A DNA stretch of 36,822 nucleotides. It comes from UBA10364 sp049611965 (lineage in GTDB: Bacteria > Bacteroidota > Bacteroidia > Flavobacteriales > Schleiferiaceae). The stretch lies in assembly GCA_049611965.1 (NCBI GenBank), contig JBMZBC010000020.1, positions 1 to 36,822 of the forward strand, in the 5' to 3' direction. The first letter of the stretch is position 1. The number at the start of each line of letters is the position of its first letter. The position numbers were made by a program, and so were the translations under genes. Under the pieces are notes generated by a model. It was given only the letters and a program-made list of their open reading frames with translations. It had not been told where the DNA came from and made no database searches. Positions 24,815 to 32,365 of this stretch are shown piece after piece.

Positions 24815-25537
24815 ATGCCAAGAAGCCTTGTTATAATTCCAACATACAACGAGATTGAAAACATCGAAAAGATGTTGGAAACCGTCATGAATCTGGAACG
24901 TACGTTCGATGTTCTTATTGTCGACGACGGTTCTCCGGACGGCACTGCGGATTGTGTACGCAAGCTGATGGCCAAATACGACGGACGAATTCATTTGGAA
25001 GAGCGTACGGGTAAATTAGGACTAGGCACAGCATACATTCATGGCTTCAAATGGGCACTTGCTCGCGATTACGAATACATTTTTGAGATGGACTGTGATT
25101 TCTCCCACAACCCTGAAGACCTCCCGCGCTTAGAAGCGGCTTGTATTGAAGGTGCTGGAGTAGCGGTTGGATCGCGTTACGTTACAGGTGTAAATGTGGT
25201 CAATTGGCCAATGAGTCGCGTTTTGCTGAGTTATTTCGCAAGCGTATATGTGAGATTCATTACAGGAATGCCTATCCAAGACGCTACAGCGGGTTTCAAG
25301 TGCTACCGCCGCTCAACATTGGAAGCCATTGACTTTAGTAAAATCCAATTCGTTGGGTATGCCTTTCAAATTGAAATGAAGTTCACCGCATGGCGCAAAG
25401 GCATAGAAGTTGTAGAAGTGCCTGTCATCTTCACCGACCGTACGGAAGGAGAGAGCAAGATGTCAAGTGGCATCATTAAAGAGGCCATTTTTGGCGTTAT
25501 TAAATTGAAACTTAGAAGTCTTCTTACCAAGGCTTAA
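24815..25537 (+). CDS. Polyprenol-phosphate mannosyl/glycosyltransferase (GT2, Dpm1-like)
   Basis: The 240-residue GT2 enzyme probably loads a hexose from a nucleotide sugar onto a polyprenyl phosphate at the inner face of the cytoplasmic membrane, feeding lipid-linked glycosylation. Motifs: VIIPTYNEIENI, VDDGSPDGTA (D37, D38), KLGLGTAYIHGF, EMDCDFSHNP with the DxD-like D93 and D95, DATAGFKCYRR, and FTDRTEGESKMS. There are no membrane helices at the C-terminus, so it is the soluble Dpm1 type. Dihydroorotase follows after 19 bases; this pairing is, from memory, common in Flavobacteriia. Mannose as donor sugar is the usual annotation but not proven. Confidence 0.93.
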   Translation: MPRSLVIIPTYNEIENIEKMLETVMNLERTFDVLIVDDGSPDGTADCVRKLMAKYDGRIHLEERTGKLGLGTAYIHGFKWALARDYEYIFEMDCDFSHNPEDLPRLEAACIEGAGVAVGSRYVTGVNVVNWPMSRVLLSYFASVYVRFITGMPIQDATAGFKCYRRSTLEAIDFSKIQFVGYAFQIEMKFTAWRKGIEVVEVPVIFTDRTEGESKMSSGIIKEAIFGVIKLKLRSLLTKA

Positions 25538-25556
25538 CCACCCCGAATAAACAAAT

Positions 25557-26900
25557 ATGAGTAAGTCTTATTTGATTAAAAATGCCCGCATCGTGAATGA
25601 GGGTAAAGTAATTGAAGGCGATGTACTGATCGAAGCTGGGCGTATTGCCAAGATAGATTCAAGCATCGGCCCGAAATCTGCGAATGTCAATGTCATCGAT
25701 GCTGAAGGAAAGTACCTGATACCAGGTATCATCGACGACCAGGTACACTTCCGCGAGCCGGGTCTTACCCATAAAGGGGACTTGCACTCTGAAAGTAGAG
25801 CAGCGGTGGCAGGGGGTATTACCAGCTTCATGGAACAGCCCAACACCAAGCCTGCGGCAACTACTATTGAAGAGCTTGAGAAGAAGTACCAGCGTGCGGC
25901 ACAGGTGAGTTTGGCGAACTACAGCTTTAATATGGGCGCTTCTAACGACAATCTAGAGGAGCTCAAGAAGGTGAGTAAGCGCGATGTTGCAGCAATAAAA
26001 ATCTTTATGGGGTCGTCCACGGGAAACATGCTCGTTGACCAGCAAAAAACCCTGGAAGGAATTTTCCAATTGGACCACCAGCTCATTACCCATTGTGAGG
26101 ACGAGCAAACCATCAGAACGAACTTGGAGAAGGCCAAGCAGCAGTACGGTGAAGATATCCCTATGTCCATGCATCCGGTGATTCGCAGTGAAGAAGCTTG
26201 TTATTTAAGCTCGAGCACCGCGGTAGAACTGGCAAAGAAATACAACTCACGCCTGCACGTTTTTCACATTTCCACGGCCAAAGAAACAGCGCTATTCACC
26301 AATAAAATTCCATTGGCAGAAAAGCGTATTACTGCTGAGGTTTGTGTGCACCACCTGTGGTTTGACGACAGCCAATATGAAAGCAAGGGCTCACACATCA
26401 AATGGAATCCTGCAGTCAAACAAGCGAGCGATAGAGACGGTCTTTGGAAAGCCCTTTTAGACGGACGTTTGGATGTAGTGGCAACCGATCACGCCCCCCA
26501 CACCCTCGAAGAAAAGAGCAATAAGTACCTTAATGCTCCTTCGGGAGGACCGTTGGTGCAACACGCTCTGCCGGCGATGATGGAGCGCGTACACGACGGT
26601 GTATGGGACATTCAAACGATGGTTGAGAAGATGTGTCATAACCCGGCCATTTTGTTCAGAATGGAGGACCGCGGATACATACGCGAAGGGTACCACGCGG
26701 ACCTTGTACTGCTCGAGCCAAACCGACCTTGGAAAGTCAGCAAAGACAATATTTTATACAAATGCCAATGGTCTCCGTTTGAGGGTACGGTATTCAAGAG
26801 TAAAGTAACCCATACCTTTGTCAATGGCCATCTGGCTTTCAAAGAAGGTAACTTTGACGACAGCCAACTGGGCGAACGTTTGCTATTTAATAGAGACTAA
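25557..26900 (+). CDS. pyrC: Dihydroorotase
   Basis: Dihydroorotase cyclises N-carbamoyl-aspartate to dihydroorotate in pyrimidine synthesis. The 447-residue amidohydrolase shows YLIPGIIDDQVHFREPG, K148 in AIKIFMGSSTG (the position of the bridging lysine), H179 (THCEDE), H237 (VFHIST) and D311 (ATDHAPHT). In place of the usual His-x-His after strand 1 it has Q62-x-H64. From memory this Gln occurs widely in Bacteroidota homologues annotated as dihydroorotase. The rest of the metal site is intact, so it is probably active, but an allantoinase- or hydantoinase-like activity should be kept in mind. The TAA stop overlaps the ATG of the next gene (TAATG). Confidence 0.88.
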   Translation: MSKSYLIKNARIVNEGKVIEGDVLIEAGRIAKIDSSIGPKSANVNVIDAEGKYLIPGIIDDQVHFREPGLTHKGDLHSESRAAVAGGITSFMEQPNTKPAATTIEELEKKYQRAAQVSLANYSFNMGASNDNLEELKKVSKRDVAAIKIFMGSSTGNMLVDQQKTLEGIFQLDHQLITHCEDEQTIRTNLEKAKQQYGEDIPMSMHPVIRSEEACYLSSSTAVELAKKYNSRLHVFHISTAKETALFTNKIPLAEKRITAEVCVHHLWFDDSQYESKGSHIKWNPAVKQASDRDGLWKALLDGRLDVVATDHAPHTLEEKSNKYLNAPSGGPLVQHALPAMMERVHDGVWDIQTMVEKMCHNPAILFRMEDRGYIREGYHADLVLLEPNRPWKVSKDNILYKCQWSPFEGTVFKSKVTHTFVNGHLAFKEGNFDDSQLGERLLFNRD

Positions 26901-27259
26901 TGAAACACTGGATTTGGATACCGCTTTTTATACTCGCCGCCTGCGGCAGTAAGGAGGTATCTGTTCCAGAAGATGTGATACCGGCGAAGCAGATGGTTCC
27001 CATCCTTGTTGATGTCCATATCGTAGAGGGTGCGAGAAACGGCGCCTTAATTCTCGGAGATACCAACGGTATAGAAGACTACTATGCAAAGGTGTACGAG
27101 AAACACGGAATCACCGAGGCTTCCTTCAAGCGCAGCTTTAAATTTTACAACGGCGAACCCGAGCTGTTCATACCTATTTACGAAAAGGTATTGGACTCGT
27201 TGAAAATTAATGGAGCAGCTCTTGCCCGCAAAGGCACAGAATCTGATTACGAAGAATGA
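26900..27259 (+). CDS. DUF4296 lipoprotein
   Basis: The 119-residue protein starts with a lipoprotein signal (MKHWIWIPLFILAAC), with lipid-modified C15 followed by Gly-Ser, suggesting a periplasmic or outer-membrane lipoprotein. The body matches the DUF4296 pattern: VPILVDVHIVEGAR near 33-46, YYAKVYEKHGITEASFKRSF, and YEKVLDSL. Its function is unknown. It is translationally coupled to dihydroorotase upstream (TAATG) and overlaps the next gene's first ATG. DUF4296 next to dihydroorotase is a familiar Flavobacteriia arrangement. Confidence 0.85.
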   Translation: MKHWIWIPLFILAACGSKEVSVPEDVIPAKQMVPILVDVHIVEGARNGALILGDTNGIEDYYAKVYEKHGITEASFKRSFKFYNGEPELFIPIYEKVLDSLKINGAALARKGTESDYEE

Positions 27260-27675
27260 TGCGCGCCCTATTCGCTGTACTTTTCTTTTTGACAGGCCCG
27301 CTTTTGCTGGGTCAATCCCACATTATTGAAATGTCTTTTTCGGATGCGTCTCAGTACCCGACAAGGGTTGCTTATGAGGTTCAAAACGACAAAGGGACTA
27401 TCCTGCAACAAGGCTTCATTGAGGTGGCCAATGCTTCGACGTATTACCAAGTGCCGCTTGATGTGACTAAAAAGTTTGCCGTGCTTGTTTACGAGGACGC
27501 AAATAGAAACTCTCAGATGGATCGTGGCTGGTTCACCCAGCCCCTAGAAAAGTACGCCTTCAGCAATAATGCTTGGGTAACACTTGCCAAGCCGGAGCTT
27601 GAAGATATGCTCGTGCCAAGAACAGGCACTAAAACGAGGATGGTACTGACCTTTAAGTCAGTGACTGATTTTTAG
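27256..27675 (+). CDS. Small secreted DUF2141-like protein
   Basis: The 139-residue product starts with a signal peptide (MRALFAVLFFLTGPLLLGQ). The middle and C-terminal part (FAVLVYEDANRNSQMDRGWF, then EKYAFSNNA) matches the conserved end of DUF2141 proteins, including the Asp/Asn-rich DANRNSQMD loop. The function is unknown. Two adjacent ATGs (27256 and 27259) are possible starts; the first overlaps the upstream stop as ATGA. The stop TAG shares the four bases TTAG with the stop of the convergent hydrolase gene. The family call is moderate because the match is from memory of motif shape. Confidence 0.7.
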   Translation: MMRALFAVLFFLTGPLLLGQSHIIEMSFSDASQYPTRVAYEVQNDKGTILQQGFIEVANASTYYQVPLDVTKKFAVLVYEDANRNSQMDRGWFTQPLEKYAFSNNAWVTLAKPELEDMLVPRTGTKTRMVLTFKSVTDF

Positions 27676-28448
27676 AGTTGATTCAAGAACGTATCTACAC
27701 ATTCCGCAAATGCTTCGCGAGCTTCCGCGTGCACCCAATGCCCAGCGCCTTCAATGGTCTGTAGTTCGGCGTTCGGGAAATGCTCGTGGATTTTGTCCTC
27801 ATCGTCGGCGGTGATGTAGCCGCTTTGTCCCCCCGCAATAAACAAGGTGGGGCCATTGAAGTAGCCGTATTCGAGCGCTTCTCCGACATTGCTAAGCTCC
27901 CTTTCCAACACATCGAGATTAAATCGCCACGCCAATTCTTCCTTGGTTTTCCAATGGAGGCTTTTCATGAAGAACTGGATGATGCCAGGGCTCGTCAATG
28001 TTTTACTCAAGACGGCTTCAATATCCCTGCGACTCTTGGCTGCAGTAAAATCTACACGCTTCATGGCTGAAATATATGCGTCGTGATGAACGGGGTAGAA
28101 CTTTGGGGCGATATCCACGACAATGACTGCATCGACCAGTTGCGGTTTACGCACGGCAAAATTCATTACTGTCTTTCCGCCCATGCTGTGACCCAGGAGT
28201 ACCACATTTTCAAGGTGGTGCTCGTTGATGTACCCCTCAAGATCGGCTGCCATAGCGTCGTAGTTGTGCTCATCGTGGTGTGGGCTCCGACCGTGATTAC
28301 GGCCATCTACAGCGTGAACCTGCCAGCCCTTAGTTGCAAAGAATTTGGCATGTGTCGTCCAATTATCACCCATCCCGAAGAGTCCGTGTAGGATGATCAG
28401 CGGCCGGCCTTCACCGTAGACTTTTGAAAAAAGCGGTACTATTTCCAT
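27672..28448 (-). CDS. Alpha/beta-fold hydrolase (YbfF-like esterase)
   Basis: This 258-residue alpha/beta hydrolase has an oxyanion-hole HG in LIILHGLFGMGDNW, nucleophile S88 in LLGHSMGGKT, and the catalytic His in GAGHWVHAE near 237. AVDGRNHGRSPH is the conserved loop of the YbfF/acyl-esterase subgroup. No signal peptide is seen, so it should be cytoplasmic. It overlaps the end of pdxJ by 10 bases and is probably co-transcribed with it. The substrate is unknown; short acyl esters are likely for this subgroup. Confidence 0.9.
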   Translation of the reverse strand: MEIVPLFSKVYGEGRPLIILHGLFGMGDNWTTHAKFFATKGWQVHAVDGRNHGRSPHHDEHNYDAMAADLEGYINEHHLENVVLLGHSMGGKTVMNFAVRKPQLVDAVIVVDIAPKFYPVHHDAYISAMKRVDFTAAKSRRDIEAVLSKTLTSPGIIQFFMKSLHWKTKEELAWRFNLDVLERELSNVGEALEYGYFNGPTLFIAGGQSGYITADDEDKIHEHFPNAELQTIEGAGHWVHAEAREAFAECVDTFLNQL

Positions 28449-29179
28449 GAAGTTGGATTGAGGCAGTTGAGGTATTGCCTGATGGTATTGTGCAAGCCAA
28501 GGTACAAGGCATCCGCAATGAGCGCATGTCCTATGCTCACTTCGTCTAGTAAGCCATGCAGTTGCTGACCGAAATACGCCAGATTTTCTAGACTTAGGTC
28601 GTGGCCCGCATTTACTCCTAGACCTATAGATTTCGCATGTTTCGCTGCTTCCACATAGGGTGCAACGGCATTTTCCGGATCCTTAGGGTACCCAACGGCG
28701 TAGTCTTCCGTGTAAAGCTCAATGCGGTCTGCACCGACCTTCTTTGCACCATCGATAAGATCGAGATTGGTTTCGATGAACACACTCGTACGGATGCCTG
28801 CCGCTTTGAATTTGGCGATGACCTCTGAAAGTAACGCTTCATGGGTAATGGTGTCCCATCCCGCGTTTGAAGTCAGTACCCCTGGAGGGTCCGGAACCAA
28901 GGTTACTTGCGCAGGTTTATGGGCCAAAACGAGCTCGATAAACTCCGGATTTGGGTAGCCTTCAATGTTGAATTCAGTAGTTACCGCCGGGGCCAATTCC
29001 GCCACATCGCTGTAGCGAATGTGTCTTTGATCGGGTCGTGGGTGAACTGTAATTCCCTCAGCACCAAATCGTTCGCAATCCAGTGCTGTTTTTAGTACGT
29101 TGGGTACATCTCCGCCTCGCGCATTTCGCAACGTGGCTATTTTGTTGATGTTTACGCTGAGTTTTGTGTGCTCGTTCAT
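28439..29179 (-). CDS. pdxJ: Pyridoxine 5'-phosphate synthase
   Basis: PdxJ condenses deoxyxylulose 5-phosphate with the PdxA product to make pyridoxine 5'-phosphate. ATG 29179 gives 246 residues starting MNEHTKLSVNINKIATLRN. The longer frame, from 29239, would run across the promoter region of the divergent gene. Conserved blocks include GITVHPRPDQRHI, TEFNIEGYP, VTLVPDPPGVLTSNAGWD, SVFIETNLDLIDGAKKVGAD, and GVNAGHDLSLENL. It leads a two-gene minus-strand unit with the hydrolase. A TAnnTTTG box on the minus strand lies five bases before the start, pointing to a very short leader. Confidence 0.96.
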   Translation of the reverse strand: MNEHTKLSVNINKIATLRNARGGDVPNVLKTALDCERFGAEGITVHPRPDQRHIRYSDVAELAPAVTTEFNIEGYPNPEFIELVLAHKPAQVTLVPDPPGVLTSNAGWDTITHEALLSEVIAKFKAAGIRTSVFIETNLDLIDGAKKVGADRIELYTEDYAVGYPKDPENAVAPYVEAAKHAKSIGLGVNAGHDLSLENLAYFGQQLHGLLDEVSIGHALIADALYLGLHNTIRQYLNCLNPTSWK

Positions 29180-29184
29180 GGGTG

Positions 29185-29192
29185 CAAAGCTA
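29185..29192 (-). promoter_or_regulatory. Candidate -7 box for pdxJ
   Basis: On the minus strand this reads TAGCTTTG, an exact TAnnTTTG match ending five bases before the pdxJ ATG (29179). The box for the divergent CBS gene lies only 11 bases away, so one polymerase would block the other. Confidence 0.45.
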
Positions 29193-29203
29193 AAGAAAAG
29201 GCC

Positions 29204-29211
29204 TATGTTTG
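29204..29211 (+). promoter_or_regulatory. Candidate -7 box for the CBS-domain gene
   Basis: TATGTTTG matches TAnnTTTG exactly and ends seven bases before ATG 29219 (ten before ATG 29222). It probably drives the long CBS - nadK - porG - uppS - bamA run. Any -33 element would fall at the pdxJ start. Confidence 0.45.
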
Positions 29212-29218
29212 TTATAGA

Positions 29219-29884
29219 ATGATGAAACAATCCGTACATCTTGAACCCTTTGCGGCGCTAGGCCCAGAAACATCTGTCATCGAAGCCATTGATCGAATGG
29301 AAGAGATGAAGGTGAGTGACTTTCCGGTTGTCAACGCTGCGGGCATTTACCTAGGTTTGGTGAGTGAAGATGCATTGTTGGAATACGGCGACGATAACGC
29401 GCCGGTAACCAAAGTCATCAACCCTGCCAATGCTCACTTTGTTCTGCCCGACGCGCATTACTTTGACGTGCTTGCCATGGTGGTTCAATACCGGTTGACG
29501 TCACTGCCTATTGTGGCATCGGACGGAACCTATCAAAGTGCTTATTTACTGAGTGATGTTGTGGAGTTTTTTAGAAATACCCCCACATTGATGCAGCCCG
29601 GCGCACTTCTAACGATGAGTGTGGACCAAAGCCAATACTCCATCTTGACCATCGCCAATGCTGTGGAGCAGAACGACGCGAAATTGCTCGGGCTATGGCT
29701 CATCGCCCCTGACCTCCCGACGGAGGTCAAAATGGTCCTCAAATTGAACATTGAGCACAGTACGCCCATCATTCAAAGTCTAGAGCGCTACGACTACCGT
29801 TTAGATGGTATCTCAGGAGATGCTAACTTTGAACTCGATTACAAGGAGCGTTTCAATCACCTAATGAATTATTTGAAGTACTAA
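29219..29884 (+). CDS. CBS-domain protein
   Basis: The product has 221 residues from ATG 29219, or 220 from ATG 29222. It has two CBS-type repeats in the first 120 residues: ETSVIEAIDRMEEMKVSDFP with GIYLGLVSEDALLEYG, then HYFDVLAMVVQYRLTSLPIV with a YLLSDVVEFF ending. CBS pairs usually bind adenine nucleotides. The remaining half (about 125-221) has no motif that I recognise. The frame extending back to 29168 adds Cys/Lys residues across the promoter and into pdxJ, so it was not used. The stop overlaps nadK in TAATG, and the gene before nadK in other Bacteroidota is often of this type. An energy- or NAD-linked regulatory role is possible but unproven. Confidence 0.85.
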   Translation: MMKQSVHLEPFAALGPETSVIEAIDRMEEMKVSDFPVVNAAGIYLGLVSEDALLEYGDDNAPVTKVINPANAHFVLPDAHYFDVLAMVVQYRLTSLPIVASDGTYQSAYLLSDVVEFFRNTPTLMQPGALLTMSVDQSQYSILTIANAVEQNDAKLLGLWLIAPDLPTEVKMVLKLNIEHSTPIIQSLERYDYRLDGISGDANFELDYKERFNHLMNYLKY

Positions 29885-30774
29885 TGAGGATCGCATTATT
29901 TGGCCGAGCGCCCAAGACTCAGAACCTCCCGTACATAGAGGTCGTGTTGGAGAAACTCATCGAAGAAGGTGTTCAGATTGGTGTATACCGACCTTTAAGA
30001 GATGCTGTTCAGCAAATGAAGGAAGAAGATTTTGCAGAGCTCGAATATGTGGTCTACGACAATGAAGAAGAATTGGACAACTTTGATCCAGATTTCCTCA
30101 TTTCCTTGGGCGGCGACGGCACCATCCTTGACGCTACTGTTTTGATCCAAAGCAAGGATATTCCCATTCTAGGTATCAATATGGGCCGATTGGGCTTCTT
30201 GGCAAACGTCGCTAAAGGCAACATAGAGAGTTCCCTGGATGCTCTATTCACTGGGAGATTCCAGCTGGATTTCAGAAGCCTACTCCAAGTGCGTACTTCT
30301 TGTGGCAAGTTGATGAAGCCCAACTTTGCGCTGAATGAAATTACCTTGGCCCGCAAGGAAAGTACGAGCATGATCACCGTGCATACCTACCTCAACGGCA
30401 ACTATCTGAACAGCTACTGGGCCGATGGTCTTATCGTATCAACGCCTACGGGTTCTACGGGCTACAGCCTGAGCTGTGGTGGTCCTATCATTATGCCGAA
30501 CAGTGATAATTTTGTGTTAACGCCCATCGCGCCGCACAATTTAACGATGCGTCCTTTCGTTATCAACGACAGCAACACGTTGCGGATGCAAGTTGAAAGC
30601 CGCGAGAATGAGTTTTTGACCTCTTTGGACAGCCGTATTCACAGCTTTACCACAGAGACTGAATTATTGATTCAAAAAGCAGATTTCCGCATCGCGTTGG
30701 TACAAACTGAATTACAAGATTTCCCGTCCACGATGCGCAATAAATTGAGCTGGGGACGCGACCATAGAAATTAA
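29884..30774 (+). CDS. nadK: NAD kinase
   Basis: NadK phosphorylates NAD+ to NADP+. The 296 residues include the catalytic GGDGT motif (76-80, D78) in FLISLGGDGTIL, the following INMGRLGFLAN, ALNEITLARKES for NAD binding, and the Gly-rich ADGLIVSTPTGSTGYSLSCGG. Its N- and C-termini fit the family. It is coupled on both sides by TAATG overlaps, to the CBS gene upstream and the porG-like gene downstream. Identification is secure. Confidence 0.97.
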   Translation: MRIALFGRAPKTQNLPYIEVVLEKLIEEGVQIGVYRPLRDAVQQMKEEDFAELEYVVYDNEEELDNFDPDFLISLGGDGTILDATVLIQSKDIPILGINMGRLGFLANVAKGNIESSLDALFTGRFQLDFRSLLQVRTSCGKLMKPNFALNEITLARKESTSMITVHTYLNGNYLNSYWADGLIVSTPTGSTGYSLSCGGPIIMPNSDNFVLTPIAPHNLTMRPFVINDSNTLRMQVESRENEFLTSLDSRIHSFTTETELLIQKADFRIALVQTELQDFPSTMRNKLSWGRDHRN

Positions 30775-31598
30775 TGAAAAGAAGCGCTTTTACACTTTTA
30801 CTTCTGGTAGTTTCGTTGACTTCCAGTGCGCAGTTTTACGAGCTAGGTCTCGGTGCAGGCGGTACACTTTTCCATGGAGATGTGGGTGCAGTTGCCTTTA
30901 ATGCCGAGGGTGCTTCGGGCTTTGTGCCTAATCAATCCTTCACCACAGTTACTCTCCGTCGTCAGTTTAATTGGCATTGGAGCACACGCTTTAACTTTAC
31001 GCGAGGAACTATTGGCAGTAGTGACAGTTGGGCAAAGGACGATTTTAAATCGGTCCGCAACATCGATTTTAGGACGGCGGTTGACGAATTTACCTTCCTC
31101 ACCGAATTTAATTTTTGGCCGTACGGAACAGGGACCAAGAACAACCAAAGCTTCTACATTTTCAGTGGTATCGGCTTAACAGCCTACAACCCTCAAGGGG
31201 AATACAACAATGAGTGGGTCGACTTACGACCTTTGGGTACTGAGGGTCAACAGACTGATCTTTCAGACCAGCTTTTCTACGGAACTACGACCATTACCGT
31301 CCCTATGGGTATGGGCTACAGGAGGTCACTTGCTCGTGATTGGAGCATGACTGCGGAGGTTGGTTGGCGCCGTTACGGGTCCGATTATATGGACGATACC
31401 TCAGGCGATTATGTGAACGCTGTAGACCTTGCCGAGGAACGCAATGCCATGGCTGCCTACTTTGCGAACCCAGGAAATGTGCCTTACAGCAATGGATTGG
31501 CCAGAGGCAATGCTAATACAACGGATTGGGCTATTTTTGCTGGCGTAACCATTTTCTATAATCTAAGTCCACGTGATGAACGCTGTAGCGGATTCTAA
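30774..31598 (+). CDS. porG: DUF6089 / PorG-like outer-membrane protein (type IX secretion component)
   Basis: The 274-residue protein has a signal peptide (MKRSAFTLLLLVVSLTSSAQ) followed by FYELGLGAGGTLFHGDVG, the start typical of DUF6089. It then shows alternating beta strands, including FYIFSGIGLTAYNPQGEY and VPMGMGYRRSLARDWSMTAEVGWRR, and a short Cys-containing end, RDERCSGF. In Porphyromonas gingivalis, PorG is a T9SS outer-membrane protein that docks the PorK/PorN rings, and its gene sits next to uppS, Omp85/bamA and ompH genes. The same order here strengthens the call. The uppS start lies 23 bases inside the 3' end. The T9SS role is by family and synteny. Confidence 0.82.
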   Translation: MKRSAFTLLLLVVSLTSSAQFYELGLGAGGTLFHGDVGAVAFNAEGASGFVPNQSFTTVTLRRQFNWHWSTRFNFTRGTIGSSDSWAKDDFKSVRNIDFRTAVDEFTFLTEFNFWPYGTGTKNNQSFYIFSGIGLTAYNPQGEYNNEWVDLRPLGTEGQQTDLSDQLFYGTTTITVPMGMGYRRSLARDWSMTAEVGWRRYGSDYMDDTSGDYVNAVDLAEERNAMAAYFANPGNVPYSNGLARGNANTTDWAIFAGVTIFYNLSPRDERCSGF

Positions 31599-32361
31599 AA
31601 CATACCGAGACAATAGACTCAAAGCGGGTCTAGATCCCGATAACATGCCCAACCACATTGCTGTGATTATGGACGGCAACGGACGTTGGGCGAAGCAGCA
31701 GGGGTTCATGACGCGCGTTCGCGGACACGAGGTTGGTGTGGAGGCATTGCGGCGAATTACGACGGCTTCAGCAGAGCTAGGCCTTGGATTCTTGACCGTC
31801 TATGCCTTTTCAACAGAAAATTGGAACCGACCAAAAACCGAGGTAGATGCCTTGATGAATATTCTAATGACCGCATTAGAGAAGGAATTGCCGGTGCTTC
31901 AGAAGAATAATGTGCGTCTAAATGCCATTGGAAATATTGGCTCGCTACCTGAAAAAGCAAATAAAAAGTTAATCTCTGTAATTAATGCCACATCCGGCAA
32001 TGATGGGTTAACTTTGACGCTTGCATTGAGCTACGGCTCACAGGACGAAATGGTTCAAGCCATCCGCAAGGTAGCCTCAGAGGTAGCCGAAGGGAAATTG
32101 GACCCAGAAAGCATTACAGAGGAGCATGTGGAGAAACACTTGTTTACGGCAGGAATGCCGCACCCAGATCTTCTTGTGCGTACTTCGGGGGAGCAACGGA
32201 TAAGTAATTACCTGCTTTGGCAGCTTGCTTATGCGGAGTTTTACTTTACTCCAGTCTTGTGGCCTGACTTCGATGCTGAGGGCTTGTACGAAGCCATCGC
32301 TTCTTTTCAAAAGAGAGAGCGTCGCTTTGGACAAACTTCAGAACAGCTAACTGTGAAGTAA
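31576..32361 (+). CDS. uppS: Isoprenyl transferase / undecaprenyl diphosphate synthase
   Basis: UppS is the cis-prenyltransferase making undecaprenyl diphosphate, the lipid carrier for peptidoglycan and polysaccharide precursors. From ATG 31576 it has 261 residues. The catalytic Asp is D33 in IAVIMDGNGRWAKQ. YAFSTENWNRP and RTSGEQRISNYLLWQLAYAE hold the substrate and Mg2+ residues. The N-terminal extension before the catalytic motif, about 30 residues, is short and polar. A GTG three bases earlier is possible. The start lies inside the end of porG, and bamA follows after four bases. Identification is secure. Confidence 0.96.
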   Translation: MNAVADSKTYRDNRLKAGLDPDNMPNHIAVIMDGNGRWAKQQGFMTRVRGHEVGVEALRRITTASAELGLGFLTVYAFSTENWNRPKTEVDALMNILMTALEKELPVLQKNNVRLNAIGNIGSLPEKANKKLISVINATSGNDGLTLTLALSYGSQDEMVQAIRKVASEVAEGKLDPESITEEHVEKHLFTAGMPHPDLLVRTSGEQRISNYLLWQLAYAEFYFTPVLWPDFDAEGLYEAIASFQKRERRFGQTSEQLTVK

Positions 32362-32365
32362 GAAC

